Origin: Bacteroidota bacterium
Lineage (GTDB): Bacteria; Bacteroidota; Bacteroidia; Chitinophagales; Saprospiraceae
Assembly: GCA_030147525.1 (NCBI GenBank)
Contig: JASBVF010000016.1
Location: 1-64,000, forward strand
DNA length: 64,000 bases
Direction: 5' to 3'
Shown here: piece after piece, positions 50,321 through 59,990 of the stretch
How positions within the stretch are numbered: the first letter of the stretch is position 1
Layout: the number at the start of each line of letters is the position of its first letter
Program-made: the position numbers and the translations under genes
Notes under the pieces: model-generated
What the model saw: only the letters and a program-made list of their open reading frames with translations
The model's database searches: none
What the model was told of the DNA's origin: nothing

Positions 50321-52240
50321 TCACTCGTTCTCAAAATTCAGGTCAAAACGTTTTCTGATTTCTGCGACCAGTGGGTTGGCAGCTACCATGGCCCAGTATT
50401 TTTCAGTTTCAGTCAATCTTTTTGGCTTGGCGGGTGCTGCATTCGGTCGGGTGGGGTCTAATTTTAAATTCAGGGAGAGCAGCGGTACGTGCAGTTTATT
50501 TCTTAAAAACTCCATGAGCCCGGTCTCCTGCCGAATGATGCTTTCCGCAAGTGCGGAGCCAACGACTGCATTGACCTGCGTTCCCTCCATGCTGATGGTT
50601 GCTCCTTTCAAAATAGTTTTTACAGAATCCTTGTCAATGGATTCGATGTAGTTGGTCCAGGCGTCTTCGAGGTCTTCCTGCGATAGTTTTGCTGTTTTTT
50701 GCGGCCCTCTGTTGGATTCGGCCTCTTCAATTTCGGCATGCAGAGAATCCAGAGACTGAAGGGTTGGCAGGCTTCCATTTTTTGGTTTTCTCAGCGTTGA
50801 GGTTTGTGGGGATTCTGCCAGGGGTGGCTCGATGTCTGAAAGGTCTGGCTCCTCTAATATTTCAGGTTCCTCAAACTGGTCCTCAGGCTCGCTATCCATT
50901 TCATATTCGGAAAAATCTTCGTCGGGCGTGACTTCAAAATCTTCCTCCGGCTCTTCCGCTTGAACTATCGGCGAAGGGGAGACGAGCGGTGGGGCAGGAG
51001 TATCCTGTGTTGGAGCTTCGGTTTTTTCCGGTGCCGTTTTTTGTGCTGAAACGGGCGAGGTGCTTACGTCAGGAGTTTTTTTTTCCTGTGCAGTGGGTTG
51101 TACCTGTTGCCTGGCTGTCGTTTGACCATTGTTCACTGGCAGCTGCAGTGCCTGGCCGATGAAACACATTTTGATCAAAGCCATCTCCACATGAAGGCGC
51201 TTGCTGCGGGCCATTTTGTAATTCACATCGCACTCATTACAGAGGTTGAGGGCGGTGAGTACGAATGAGGCCGGAGCCAGAGCGGCCTGTTGCCGGTAGC
51301 GATCTTTGAGGGAGTCGCTGACTTCGAGCAGGCGCAGTGTTTCCTGGTCTTTGCAGACAAGCAGGTTGCGGAGGTGTTCAGCGAGGCCATTGATGAAAAG
51401 TTCGCCTTCGAAACCATTGCGGAGCACCTCGTCAAAAATCAGCATGACCTGTTGCAGGTCTTCTGTGAGCAGGGCGTCCGTGAAGCGGAAGAAGTAATCG
51501 TAATCGAGGACGTTGAGGTTGGTGATAACGTCTTCGTAGGTAATTTTTTTACCGGCAAAACTGGTGATACGGTCGAAGATCGAAAGTGCATCCCGGAGTG
51601 CTCCATCTGCTTTTTGGCCGATGATGTGCAGGGCGTCCTTGTCAGCCTCGATGCCTTCCTGTTCGCAGATTTTTTGCAGGTGGTCAACCACATCTTTGAC
51701 CTGAATTCTTTTAAAATCAAAAATCTGGCAGCGGGAAAGGATTGTCGGAATGATTTTATGCTTCTCCGTCGTCGCCAGAATGAAGATGGCGTAAGGTGGC
51801 GGCTCTTCGAGTGTTTTCAAAAAAGCATTAAACGCAGCCTGCGACAGCATGTGTACCTCATCGATGATGAACACTTTGTACTTGCCCTGCTGTGGCTGAA
51901 AGCGGACCTGCTCCACCAGGGTACGAATGTGCTCGACGCTGTTGTTGGAGGCGGCGTCGAGTTCCATGATGTTGAAGGAAGCGTTTTCCTTGAAAGCTTT
52001 GCAGCTGTCGCAAACGCCGCAGGGTTCGAAATCTTTTGTGGTATTCTGGCAGTTGAGCACTTTGGCCAGAATTCTTGCGCAGGTGGTTTTACCAACTCCA
52101 CGGGGGCCGCAAAAAAGAAAGGCATGCGCTACGTGGTCGGTTTGCAGTGCTTTTTTAAGTGTTTGCGACACATGCTCCTGGCCGACGACTTCGTCGAAGC
52201 GGGCAGGGCGGTATTTTCTTGCTGATACTACGAATGCCAT
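50321..52240 (-). CDS. dnaX: DNA polymerase III subunits gamma/tau
   Basis: The 639-residue clamp-loader ATPase. Walker A is GPRGVGKTT (45-53), the zinc module has C64, C74, C77 and C80, Walker B is KVFIIDEVHMLS, and the sensor region reads FILATTEKHKIIPTILSRCQ. Domain III follows to ~370. Residues ~380-520 are a Pro/Glu/Asp-rich linker (EEDFEVTPDEDFSEYE), and the last ~110 residues form a folded tail (YWAMVAANPLVAEIRKRFDL). No programmed frameshift site was identified. First gene of a three-gene run; a TACCTTTG box lies upstream. Confidence 0.94.
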   Translation of the reverse strand: MAFVVSARKYRPARFDEVVGQEHVSQTLKKALQTDHVAHAFLFCGPRGVGKTTCARILAKVLNCQNTTKDFEPCGVCDSCKAFKENASFNIMELDAASNNSVEHIRTLVEQVRFQPQQGKYKVFIIDEVHMLSQAAFNAFLKTLEEPPPYAIFILATTEKHKIIPTILSRCQIFDFKRIQVKDVVDHLQKICEQEGIEADKDALHIIGQKADGALRDALSIFDRITSFAGKKITYEDVITNLNVLDYDYFFRFTDALLTEDLQQVMLIFDEVLRNGFEGELFINGLAEHLRNLLVCKDQETLRLLEVSDSLKDRYRQQAALAPASFVLTALNLCNECDVNYKMARSKRLHVEMALIKMCFIGQALQLPVNNGQTTARQQVQPTAQEKKTPDVSTSPVSAQKTAPEKTEAPTQDTPAPPLVSPSPIVQAEEPEEDFEVTPDEDFSEYEMDSEPEDQFEEPEILEEPDLSDIEPPLAESPQTSTLRKPKNGSLPTLQSLDSLHAEIEEAESNRGPQKTAKLSQEDLEDAWTNYIESIDKDSVKTILKGATISMEGTQVNAVVGSALAESIIRQETGLMEFLRNKLHVPLLSLNLKLDPTRPNAAPAKPKRLTETEKYWAMVAANPLVAEIRKRFDLNFENE

Positions 52241-52590
52241 GATTGAGTGGAAGTCTTAGGGTCGGTGGCTGGCAGCTTAAAAATTTACCTACCACCTCGG
52301 CTGACTTGCCAGGCAAAGGTATGAAAATTACGACGGCCGCCGGAAGGCATTTAGCGGGGTCTTTAGGATTCTTTTTCCACAAAAAGTTTGAACACAAAAC
52401 TTATCAAACTGTTAAGATGGCTTTTTTGAAATAATGTAATGACATGGAAAGCGGTATCTTCGTGTCCTGCTTAAAATCCTGTTGACTTTTGGCTTTTACA
52501 GCTCGTGGCTGTTGCTTTTTTTAAAACAATCACTTGCTAAAGGGCCAAATGTCCTTGTTCTTCAACCTAATTTTCAAACTAAAGTCTTAA
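52241..52590. promoter_or_regulatory. Divergent promoter region of dnaX and the DUF2911 gene
   Basis: 350 bases. On the minus strand TACCTTTG (52314-52321) is a perfect -7 box, 74 nt from the dnaX ATG. For the plus strand no full box is clear. No ORF or repeat stands out. Confidence 0.4.
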
Positions 52591-53454
52591 ATGATGAAAA
52601 AAGTATTATTGACACTCGCTGCCGTTGCTATCGTTGGTTTTTTCAGCGTAGCAACTGCCCAGATTAAAACTCCGGCGCCCAGCCCGGCAAGCAAATTGAT
52701 GCAAACAGCCGGACTCACGGAAATCACCGTTGAGTACAGCCGCCCAAGTGTGAAAGGCCGTACAATTTTCGGAGGACTTGTGCCTTATGGCGAAATGTGG
52801 CGCACCGGCGCAAACAAAAACACCATCGTTACTTTTAGCGACAAAGTGAAAATCGCTGGCAAGGAAGTGAAGGCTGGCTCCTACGCATTGTTCACAGTGC
52901 CTGGCCAGAATGAGTGGGACATTATTTTCTACACTGATACCGAAAACTGGGGTACACCCGAAAATTACGATGCTGCCAAAGAAGCTGCCCGTTTCAAAGT
53001 TAAATCTCAAACGCTGCCTTATACCATCGAGTCTTTCACTGTTGGGATCGACGATCTGCAAAACGACAAGTGTACGATGGGTCTTGGTTGGGAAAAAACC
53101 TGGGTTTCTTTTGACATTGAACTGACTACTGACGAAGCAGTGTCCAAGGCGATTTCCAAAGTGATGAGCGGCCCTGACGCCAACGATTACTACGCTGCCG
53201 GCCGTTACTACTTCGAAGCTGGTAAAGACTTGAAGCAGGCCTACGAGTGGCTGCATAAGTCCAACGAAATGGATGCAAAATTCTGGAAGCTCCGCCAGGA
53301 AGCACTGGTGCTGGCTGCCATGAATAAATATCCTGAAGCTATCGCAGTTGCTGAGCGTTCAAAGGCGATGGCCATTGAAGCTAAAAACAAAGACTACGAG
53401 CGCATGAATACCGAGTCCATCAACGAATGGAAAATGAAAGCAGGTAAGAAATAA
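52591..53454 (+). CDS. Exported DUF2911 protein
   Basis: A 287-residue protein with signal peptide MMKKVLLTLAAVAIVGFFSV and likely cleavage after VATAQ. The DUF2911 domain (~35-180) has the typical SRPSVKGRTIFGGLVPYGEM, WRTGANKNTIVTFSDKVKIA and GSYALFTVPGQNEWDIIFYT. The C-terminal ~90 residues look like TPR helices (AAGRYYFEAGKDLKQAYEWL, NKYPEAIAVAERSKAM). Widespread in Bacteroidota; biochemical role unknown. Confidence 0.88.
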   Translation: MMKKVLLTLAAVAIVGFFSVATAQIKTPAPSPASKLMQTAGLTEITVEYSRPSVKGRTIFGGLVPYGEMWRTGANKNTIVTFSDKVKIAGKEVKAGSYALFTVPGQNEWDIIFYTDTENWGTPENYDAAKEAARFKVKSQTLPYTIESFTVGIDDLQNDKCTMGLGWEKTWVSFDIELTTDEAVSKAISKVMSGPDANDYYAAGRYYFEAGKDLKQAYEWLHKSNEMDAKFWKLRQEALVLAAMNKYPEAIAVAERSKAMAIEAKNKDYERMNTESINEWKMKAGKK

Positions 53455-53471
53455 TCAGGCAAAATGTAGAG

Positions 53472-53514
53472 ACGGCTGTGTCAATTGTTCAGTGTGAACT
53501 TTTGGTGCAGCCGT
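53472..53514. terminator. Weak hairpin between convergent genes
   Basis: ACGGCTG (53472-53478) pairs with CAGCCGT (53508-53514) across a long loop, at the meeting point of the DUF2911 gene and mutL. Confidence 0.4.
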
Positions 53515-55407
53515 TTATGCTTTGAACTTCTCTTCTAATTCTTCCAGGTCAAAAGTCAGGAAACAATTGCGCCCGCCCGGGCTCTTGAAAGGCATTGCAC
53601 ATGCAAACAGCTGATCGATCAATTCCTGCATTTCACGGGTGGTAAGGCTCAAGCCCCGTTTTATAGCCGCACTGCGAGCCATGGACCGGGCAAGGTTTTC
53701 TCGGGCATCAAGTGTCAGATCGAGGTTTCTTTTATATTGATCAAGTAGTGTTTCAATGATTTTCACCTCATTTTGACTGCCGCCAATGTCAGCCGGAACG
53801 CCATGAATGACGAAAGCATCTTTCCCAAAAACCTGGATGTCAAATCCGAGCAGGTTGATGTTGGGTAAAATTTCTTCCAGCAATGCCGCATCAGCCGGCG
53901 ACAGGTTGATCGTTTTCGGGAAAAGTTCTTTCTGGGTGAAAGACTGCTTTTTTTCCAAGGCGTCGAGGTAGCGCTCAAACAGAATTCGTTCGTGAGCCGC
54001 CTGCTGGTCAATTAAAATATATCCCGACTTTATGTGACTGACGATGTAAGAGGAGTGGATTTGATAGGGCTCTTTCTGGTTTTTCGAAAATGATCCGCTC
54101 GAGTCATCCATTTCGCTGTTAGATGACCATTCGCTCTCAATTGTTATGGAGCCGCTTCCGTCCTGGGTTTCAGCCGGTCCCGGTAGTTCCTCCTCCAATT
54201 CTTCAATATCTTCAAAAAGTTTTTGCCAGTTGTTTTGGTTCGAGTGCTCCCGTTCGGTGAGGTTGCGGCTAAATTTTTCGCCGGCCCCATTTCCTTTTTT
54301 ATCGGAGGGCGACATTTCTTTTTCGTAATCCTCCTGCGTTCCAACATTGAGGGACATGCCAAAATTTTGAACCTGCGAAAAGCTCGTTTCCTGCTCAAAA
54401 TCCAGTGTAGGCGTGATATTGTACTGCCCCAGCGAATGCCGAACGGTTACTCGCATGTAGTTGTACACCAATCGCTCATCGTCAAATTTGATTTCCTGCT
54501 TCGTCGGGTGCACGTTGATATCGATTCTCGAAGGATCCATTTCAATAAAAAGCACGTAGAACGGGTATGTATCTTTCGGCAGTAAATCTTCGTAGGCGGT
54601 CATTATTGCATGGTGCAGATATCCGCTTTTGATGAAACGCTGGTTCACGAAAAACATCTGCTCACCCCTGGTTTTTCTGGCAAACTCTGGCTTGCCGATG
54701 AAGCCACTGATGCTCATGGCATCCGTTTCTTCTTTCACAGGCACCAGCTTTGGGTTGAAATTATTACCAAAAATGCCGACGATCCGTTGCCGTAAATTCG
54801 AAGCAGGCAAGTGGAAAATCTCGTTTCCGTTGTGGTGCAATGAGAAGAAGACATCCACATTCGCCAGGGCAATCCGCTGAAACTCATCGAGGATGTGCCG
54901 CATTTCTATTGCGTTGGATTTGAGAAAGTTGCGCCGGGCCGGCACATTGAAAAACAAATTTTTAACGGAAATATTTGAGCCTGCGGTACACTGGCAAGGC
55001 TCCTGAGTGATAAGTTTTGAGCCTTCAATCACCATGCGGGTGCCCAGTTCATTTTTATGAAGGCGGGTGCGCATTTCCACCTGGGCGACGGCGGCAATGG
55101 AGGCCATTGCTTCGCCCCGGAAGCCCATCGTGCGGATGGAAAATAAATCTTTAGCTTCCCGGATTTTAGAGGTTGCGTGGCGCTCGAAGCACATGCGGGC
55201 GTCCGTTTCCGACATGCCGCAGCCATTATCGATCACCTGAATGACGGCCTTGCCGGCGTCTTTCAGTATCAGTTTAATACTTGTTGCTCCGGCATCTATC
55301 GAATTTTCCATCAACTCCTTCACAACGGAGGCTGGCCGCTGCACGACTTCTCCTGCAGCGATCTGGTTAGCGATGGATTCTGGTAGCAGCTGAATAATGT
55401 CAGCCAT
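53515..55407 (-). CDS. mutL: DNA mismatch repair protein MutL
   Basis: A 630-residue GHKL ATPase of mismatch repair. N-terminal motifs: VVQRPASVVKELMENSIDAG, IQVIDNGCGMS and RTMGFRGEAMASIAAVAQVE, then the transducer domain (VHPTKQEIKF). A charged, Ser/Glu-rich linker (~340-440) leads to the C-terminal dimerisation domain with LIDQQAAHERILFERYL. The Gln-Gln there departs from the DxHA(x)2E(x)4E nickase motif, so endonuclease activity is uncertain. Lies at the end of a run with the small membrane protein and glycosyltransferase. Confidence 0.94.
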   Translation of the reverse strand: MADIIQLLPESIANQIAAGEVVQRPASVVKELMENSIDAGATSIKLILKDAGKAVIQVIDNGCGMSETDARMCFERHATSKIREAKDLFSIRTMGFRGEAMASIAAVAQVEMRTRLHKNELGTRMVIEGSKLITQEPCQCTAGSNISVKNLFFNVPARRNFLKSNAIEMRHILDEFQRIALANVDVFFSLHHNGNEIFHLPASNLRQRIVGIFGNNFNPKLVPVKEETDAMSISGFIGKPEFARKTRGEQMFFVNQRFIKSGYLHHAIMTAYEDLLPKDTYPFYVLFIEMDPSRIDINVHPTKQEIKFDDERLVYNYMRVTVRHSLGQYNITPTLDFEQETSFSQVQNFGMSLNVGTQEDYEKEMSPSDKKGNGAGEKFSRNLTEREHSNQNNWQKLFEDIEELEEELPGPAETQDGSGSITIESEWSSNSEMDDSSGSFSKNQKEPYQIHSSYIVSHIKSGYILIDQQAAHERILFERYLDALEKKQSFTQKELFPKTINLSPADAALLEEILPNINLLGFDIQVFGKDAFVIHGVPADIGGSQNEVKIIETLLDQYKRNLDLTLDARENLARSMARSAAIKRGLSLTTREMQELIDQLFACAMPFKSPGGRNCFLTFDLEELEEKFKA

Positions 55408-55422
55408 TCTATGGGTTATCTT

Positions 55423-55743
55423 TTATTCGAATAAATGAACAATCCGGGGCAAATATATTTCAATTGCCACGAATGTGAGGACTATCAAAACAGCAATTAT
55501 GGCCAACAACAAAAGGTTTGACTTCAACATTTGCTTCTGACGGTACTGCCGGTCGGCAAGGTAGCCACTTTTTCTTTGCAGGCTTCTGCGAATGCGGCCC
55601 TTCAAAGCCTCGGGGTCGTCACCCGCCAATTCTGCAGCTTTTTTCAGGCGTTCTTTGAACTCCTCTTTTTTTTCATCGTAAAATCTGGGCCTGTAATCAA
55701 AACCCACAGGCTTCGGCGGTTTTAAAGAACTGAAAAGTCCCAT
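55423..55743 (-). CDS. Small single-pass membrane protein next to mutL
   Basis: The protein has 106 residues from ATG 55743 (MGLFSSLKPPKPVGFDYRPR); an upstream extension of 16 residues is less likely. The N-terminal half is charged (FYDEKKEEFKERLKKAAELA), and one membrane segment lies near the C-terminus (LLLLAIIAVLIVLTFVAIEI). No known domain. It sits 15 nt upstream of mutL and is probably co-transcribed. Confidence 0.7.
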   Translation of the reverse strand: MGLFSSLKPPKPVGFDYRPRFYDEKKEEFKERLKKAAELAGDDPEALKGRIRRSLQRKSGYLADRQYRQKQMLKSNLLLLAIIAVLIVLTFVAIEIYLPRIVHLFE

Positions 55744-55808
55744 ATTGTTGAATAATAAATGGTGAAGGACAAATGTTCGAAGAGGAAACATCCGGCCTGC
55801 ATCAAAAG

Positions 55809-56936
55809 TTATGAGAATGCGGCAAGTTGCAAATTTTCATAAACAACGTCCGCTGCTTTTTGCCAGTTGAAAATTTTGCGTTGCAGCCTGCCTTTAACAA
55901 TTATTTCATTACGAAGATGTTCATTTTGCCAAATCTGTTGCATGGCTTCTGCAATTTCAGCTTCCGATTCAGGGTTGACCAGCAATCCGGCATCCCCCGC
56001 TACTTCGGGCATAGATGAAACGTTGGATGTGATGACCGGCACATCACAGTACATTGCTTCCAAAACCGGCACCCCAAATCCTTCGAACAGCGAAACATAA
56101 ATACAGGCATAAGCGGAAGCCATCAGTTTTGCCAGCATCTCATCATCCACAAAGCCAAGAAAATCAATGTCTTGCCGATGCGGGGCAGCTTGCAAGGCAT
56201 CCTGAACTGCTCCGGCTTTCCAGGCAAAACGGCCGGCGATCAGCAATTTTGTTTTTGCTCCGGTCGCATTTTTAAACTGGTCAAACGCAGCAATGAGGCG
56301 GTGCACGTTTTTTCGGGGGTGAACGGCGCCAACATAAAAAAAATAAGGGTTGCCTCCGGCGTATTTTTCCAGTATCGCTTTTTTCTCTTCAGCATTAAGG
56401 GGATGAAAAATATCCCGGCATCCGTTGCAGGCTACCGCTATTTTCTCCGGTGAAATTTGATACTGTTTGATGATGTCCTGCCGTGTGAATTCACTTACAG
56501 CGACGATCCTGTCTGCCCACTCGTTGAATTTTTTAGTGAAAAATTGGTAGTACTTCCTTTGAAAAAACGGAAGCTGTTCGGGGAAATGAACGTGAGCGAG
56601 ATCGTGCGTTACCAGTACTGTTTTTACATTTGTTTGCAGGGAGAGAAAGTTGTCAGGAGATAAAAACACGTCCGGTTTTATCTTTTTCAACGCTCTGGCT
56701 ACCGACCATTCAAACCACCAGACGAAGAGGAACGGATGTCTTGCCGGCGGAAAAAGTACGACGGGAGTCACATTTTTATCATAAATAAACGATGGGTCTA
56801 CCGGCCGGTCGAAGAAAAAAATGAACTCATCTTCAGGGTGCTGACGGGTCAGCCGTCGTAGCACTTCGTGGGTGAAAAGCCCGAGGCCTTCCATTTTATT
56901 TTTAAGTAAAAGTCTTGTGTTTACAGCAATTCTCAT
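55809..56936 (-). CDS. Glycosyltransferase family 4 (GT-B)
   Basis: A 375-residue GT-B enzyme. N-terminal domain: MRIAVNTRLLLKNKMEGLGL, THDLAHVHFPEQLPFFQRKY and DRIVAVSEFTRQDIIKQY. C-terminal domain: YFFYVGAVHPRKNVHRLIAA and the donor-binding EX7E-type motif in SLFEGFGVPVLEAMYCDVP, then ITSNVSSMPEVAGDAGLLV. It resembles mannosyl- or glucosyltransferases of surface glycans; acceptor unknown. Confidence 0.88.
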   Translation of the reverse strand: MRIAVNTRLLLKNKMEGLGLFTHEVLRRLTRQHPEDEFIFFFDRPVDPSFIYDKNVTPVVLFPPARHPFLFVWWFEWSVARALKKIKPDVFLSPDNFLSLQTNVKTVLVTHDLAHVHFPEQLPFFQRKYYQFFTKKFNEWADRIVAVSEFTRQDIIKQYQISPEKIAVACNGCRDIFHPLNAEEKKAILEKYAGGNPYFFYVGAVHPRKNVHRLIAAFDQFKNATGAKTKLLIAGRFAWKAGAVQDALQAAPHRQDIDFLGFVDDEMLAKLMASAYACIYVSLFEGFGVPVLEAMYCDVPVITSNVSSMPEVAGDAGLLVNPESEAEIAEAMQQIWQNEHLRNEIIVKGRLQRKIFNWQKAADVVYENLQLAAFS

Positions 56937-57139
56937 TCAACTCCTACCTGCTTTTTTTTGAAATAACACCACCCTGGAAAACAGAATTTTAAGTTAGGTG
57001 GAGGGGCAATCCGGCAGGTTTTTCGATAATGACGACCTCGTAAATCCATCATGCCACGGTGAAAGTTTGAAGGTGGTTTGAAAATTTTGCTAAAACTAAG
57101 GAATATCTTGCGCTTTTTTGCAGGCATGAATTTTTGACA

Positions 57140-57769
57140 ATGGACATTATTACCAAATATTTCCCTCAGCTGGATGATTTGCAAATTCAGCGTTTTCAAG
57201 CACTTGAGCCGGTTTACCGTGATTGGAACGCAAAAGTAAATCTCATTTCCCGCAAGGATATCGAAAATCTCTATGAGCGGCATGTGCTGCATTCACTGGC
57301 AATAGCCAGGGTGCTGAAGTTTAATGAGGGTGCCGAAATACTTGATATCGGTACGGGCGGGGGCTTTCCCGGCATTCCGCTTGCGATTCTGATGCCGGAG
57401 GTGCGCTTTCATTTGATCGACGGTACGCTGAAAAAAATCAAAGTAGTGCAGGATGTGATCGAAACGCTGGAACTGAAAAATGCCAGCGCCCAACAGGTGA
57501 GGGCGGAGGAGTTGAAAAATATGCGCTACGATTTTGTGGTAACGAGGGCGGTTGCGGAGTTAGCCCAACTCAGAATCTGGAGCCAGCGGCTTTATAAAAC
57601 CAAGCATACGCACGCCATGCCAAACGGACTGGTGGCGCTAAAAGGAGGCAATATTCGTCAGGAAATCAAGGCGCTTCCGAAGGGTGAATACGTTGAGACG
57701 TACCCTGTTTCAGATTTTTTTGAGGAGGAATACTTCAAGGAAAAATATGTGGTTTACCTACAGGGCTAA
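57140..57769 (+). CDS. rsmG: 16S rRNA (guanine-N7) methyltransferase RsmG
   Basis: The protein has 209 residues from ATG 57140 (MDIITKYFPQLDDLQIQRFQ); TTG at 57134 is an alternative. It methylates G527 of 16S rRNA using S-adenosylmethionine. Motifs: WNAKVNLISRKDIENLYERH, HSLAIARVL, the SAM loop ILDIGTGGGFPGIPLAI, and VTRAVAELAQLRIWS. Convergent with recA through a shared terminator. Confidence 0.93.
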   Translation: MDIITKYFPQLDDLQIQRFQALEPVYRDWNAKVNLISRKDIENLYERHVLHSLAIARVLKFNEGAEILDIGTGGGFPGIPLAILMPEVRFHLIDGTLKKIKVVQDVIETLELKNASAQQVRAEELKNMRYDFVVTRAVAELAQLRIWSQRLYKTKHTHAMPNGLVALKGGNIRQEIKALPKGEYVETYPVSDFFEEEYFKEKYVVYLQG

Positions 57770-57775
57770 ATAAAA

Positions 57776-57810
57776 AAGGCCGGGCATTTTGCATGGCCCG
57801 GCCAGTTTTT
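57776..57810. terminator. Bidirectional terminator between rsmG and recA
   Basis: AAAGGCCGGGC pairs with GCCCGGCC around a 10-nt loop, with an A run before and T run after. Confidence 0.85.
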
Positions 57811-57827
57811 CCTGAAGGACCAAATGA

Positions 57828-58886
57828 TTAATCTTCCTCGTAAGCCTCTTCCACTTCGTTCTCGTCAGCAGTCGCTTTCACTTTGGAGATTACGAGTTTC
57901 GCTTTTATTTTCTGTTCGATTTCGGCAGCAACTTCCGGGTTATCCATTAGGAATTGCTTTGCTGCGTCTCGACCTTGAGCAATTTTTGCGTCGTCATAGC
58001 TGTACCATGAGCCGCTCTTTCCGATAATGTCGTAATCAACGCCCATGTCTACAATTTCCCCGGCTTTTGAAATGCCTTCGCCGTACATGATGTCGAACTC
58101 TGCTACCCGGAAGGGTGGGGCGACTTTATTTTTCACCACTTTTACTTTTACGTGGTTACCTACGACATTGCCTTCCTTGTCTTTGATAGCCTGCCCGTTA
58201 CGACGGATGTCAAGGCGGATGGAAGCATAAAATTTCAAAGCATTACCACCGGTAGTTGTTTCAGGATTGCCGAACATGACGCCGATCTTTTCCCTCAGCT
58301 GGTTGATAAAAATACAGGTGCAGCCTGTGCGGCCAATGGCGGCGGTGAGCTTCCGCATGGCCTGTGACATGAGGCGTGCCTGAAGACCCATTTTGGAGTC
58401 GCCCATTTCACCTTCAATTTCGCTGCGGGGTACCAATGCAGCCACTGAGTCGATAACGATAATGTCAATGGCTCCGGAACGGATCAGGTTTTCTGTAATT
58501 TCAAGAGCCTGCTCTCCATTGTCTGGCTGAGAAATCAAAAGGTTTTCCGTTTCGACTCCGAGGGCTTCGGCGTAGGTACGGTCAAAAGCATGTTCTGCAT
58601 CGATAAATGCTGCAATGCCACCACTCCGCTGACATTCTGCGATGGCATGGATGGCCAGTGTGGTTTTACCGGAAGATTCCGGGCCATAGATTTCGATGAC
58701 ACGGCCGCGGGGGAATCCACCCACTCCAAGCGCAAGATCCAATCCCAGGGAGCCGGTGGAAATAGATTCCACATCGAGTACCTGTTTATCTCCGAGCCGC
58801 ATGACGGTGCCTTTGCCGAAAGTTTTGTCAATCCGATCGATGGCCAGGCCAAGGGCTTTTAGTTTCGATTCTCTATCCTGAAACAT
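57828..58886 (-). CDS. recA: Recombinase RecA
   Basis: A 352-residue strand-exchange ATPase of homologous recombination and the SOS response. Walker A is GPESSGKTT (68-76), Walker B is [15 protein letters not shown], loop 1 is [20 protein letters not shown], and loop 2 is [20 protein letters not shown]. The C-terminal acidic tail ([12 protein letters not shown]) is typical. Confidence 0.97.
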   Translation of the reverse strand: MFQDRESKLKALGLAIDRIDKTFGKGTVMRLGDKQVLDVESISTGSLGLDLALGVGGFPRGRVIEIYGPESSGKTTLAIHAIAECQRSGGIAAFIDAEHAFDRTYAEALGVETENLLISQPDNGEQALEITENLIRSGAIDIIVIDSVAALVPRSEIEGEMGDSKMGLQARLMSQAMRKLTAAIGRTGCTCIFINQLREKIGVMFGNPETTTGGNALKFYASIRLDIRRNGQAIKDKEGNVVGNHVKVKVVKNKVAPPFRVAEFDIMYGEGISKAGEIVDMGVDYDIIGKSGSWYSYDDAKIAQGRDAAKQFLMDNPEVAAEIEQKIKAKLVISKVKATADENEVEEAYEED

Positions 58887-59133
58887 ATATTCTGGTTGAG
58901 TTGATAAATAAATGTTTTAAAAACAATGCAAAAATAAATATTTTGTTTTAAAAAACAATTTTTCTAAAAAAATAAATTGAAAATTCTGAAAGAAAGAAGC
59001 GGATCGATACTGGTGAGATACGTGAAAGTACCTAACTGCCAGATAGTTAGCTTGAATGTTGCTGGAAAGGTAGTGCTTTAAAGAAAAATTACCAAACACA
59101 AAGTTTTCTCAAAAAAGGGTGGGATTCAAATAG
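58887..59133. promoter_or_regulatory. recA upstream region with a -7 box
   Basis: Very AT-rich. TATTTTTG on the minus strand (58929-58936) matches TAnnTTTG, 42 nt from the recA ATG; the -33 element is not clear. No obvious LexA-type palindrome was seen. Nothing else stands out up to the next terminator. Confidence 0.4.
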
Positions 59134-59172
59134 AAAAACCCCTCAGGATGAAACATCCGTGAAGGGCTTTCT
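59134..59172 (-). terminator. Terminator of the 78-residue protein gene
   Basis: AACCCCTCAGGATG pairs with CATCCGTGAAGGGCTT around a 3-nt loop with two mismatches, flanked by A and T runs. Confidence 0.7.
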
Positions 59173-59192
59173 TTCATTTTCGCCACAGTTGA

Positions 59193-59429
59193 TTAGTGCA
59201 TCGGTTTAAGTGCAGTTTGCTCGCTGTAGCTCAGTATGTTTTGGAGGGCTGACGGCCTTGGGTTGAACTTTGCTTTCGGTAATTGAAGGTATCCGCTGTA
59301 AATTTCTTCGTATTCCTCCATTAACAGCGGGTCTTCGTTGAGCGCCTCAGCAATTGCAATTGTTTCTGCAGCCGAAGTCTCACGGTAGATGAAGCGGATC
59401 AAATCAAGTTGTGTATAGTATTGTTTCAT
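59193..59429 (-). CDS. Small acidic protein of unknown function
   Basis: A 78-residue protein (MKQYYTQLDLIRFIYRETSA). Two helices are predicted by eye: one with Leu/Ile-rich heptads around DLIRFIYRETSAAETIAIAE and one around LLMEEYEEIYSGYLQL. A Pro-rich segment (KAKFNPRPSALQNIL) follows. No signal, membrane segment or metal site. It has its own terminator, and its codon use looks like a real gene. It could be a small regulator; function unknown. Confidence 0.6.
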   Translation of the reverse strand: MKQYYTQLDLIRFIYRETSAAETIAIAEALNEDPLLMEEYEEIYSGYLQLPKAKFNPRPSALQNILSYSEQTALKPMH

Positions 59430-59990
59430 GTAAAAGATTATGATTGGTTAAAGTGTCGAAATCAAGAACAACTATTAAACTTTCCCCCAAGTCTGAATAT
59501 TGTTTTTTTGTAAAAAATTTGGAAAAATTTCACCAAGTAGTGCGCTTTTGCCGGAAATCAAAATTTCATTTTCGGAATTTGTTAAATGTTTTTCGTTTAA
59601 ATATTTGCGAATCAGTGAATTAACAAATGTGGATAACTTTTGTGGAGATTATGTTGATAAAATACAGTGCGCGCTACTTGACTATAATAGCCAACGAAAT
59701 TACTTTTGTTACATCTTTTTACAACAATAAATGTGTTAAAATACTGAAAAGTCAGTATTAATGATTGCATTTTTAAAAAATACTTTCATTTAATTATTTC
59801 TAAAAATCTGCTTGTTGTCTCTTGTGCAGCATATAATTCGAGAGAGTTATTATCTGCTTTGAAAGCGGTGACAGCGTGATTTTTGAAATCAGAAAATGTA
59901 GTAAGGCGATCTTGTTAGAATGGGTTCTCATCGATAAAAATATTTGTTGGTGAAATTCAGAAAAAGGTGAAATCAGAAAATGCGTAGTTT
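59430..59990. other. Gene-free AT-rich region with DnaA boxes
   Basis: No convincing gene. A perfect DnaA box TGTGGATAA lies at 59628-59636, a near match TGTTGATAA at 59652-59660, and TGTGGAGAT at 59641, within 33 bp and surrounded by AT-rich DNA. A 15-bp direct repeat TGAAATCAGAAAATG occurs at 59884 and 59968. This could be a minor DnaA-binding or origin-like locus. Confidence 0.45.

Noticed and set aside
52020-52040. tRNA-like GGTTCGAA word
   Set aside because: It lies inside dnaX coding sequence and no cloverleaf can be drawn around it; no tRNA was found anywhere in the window.
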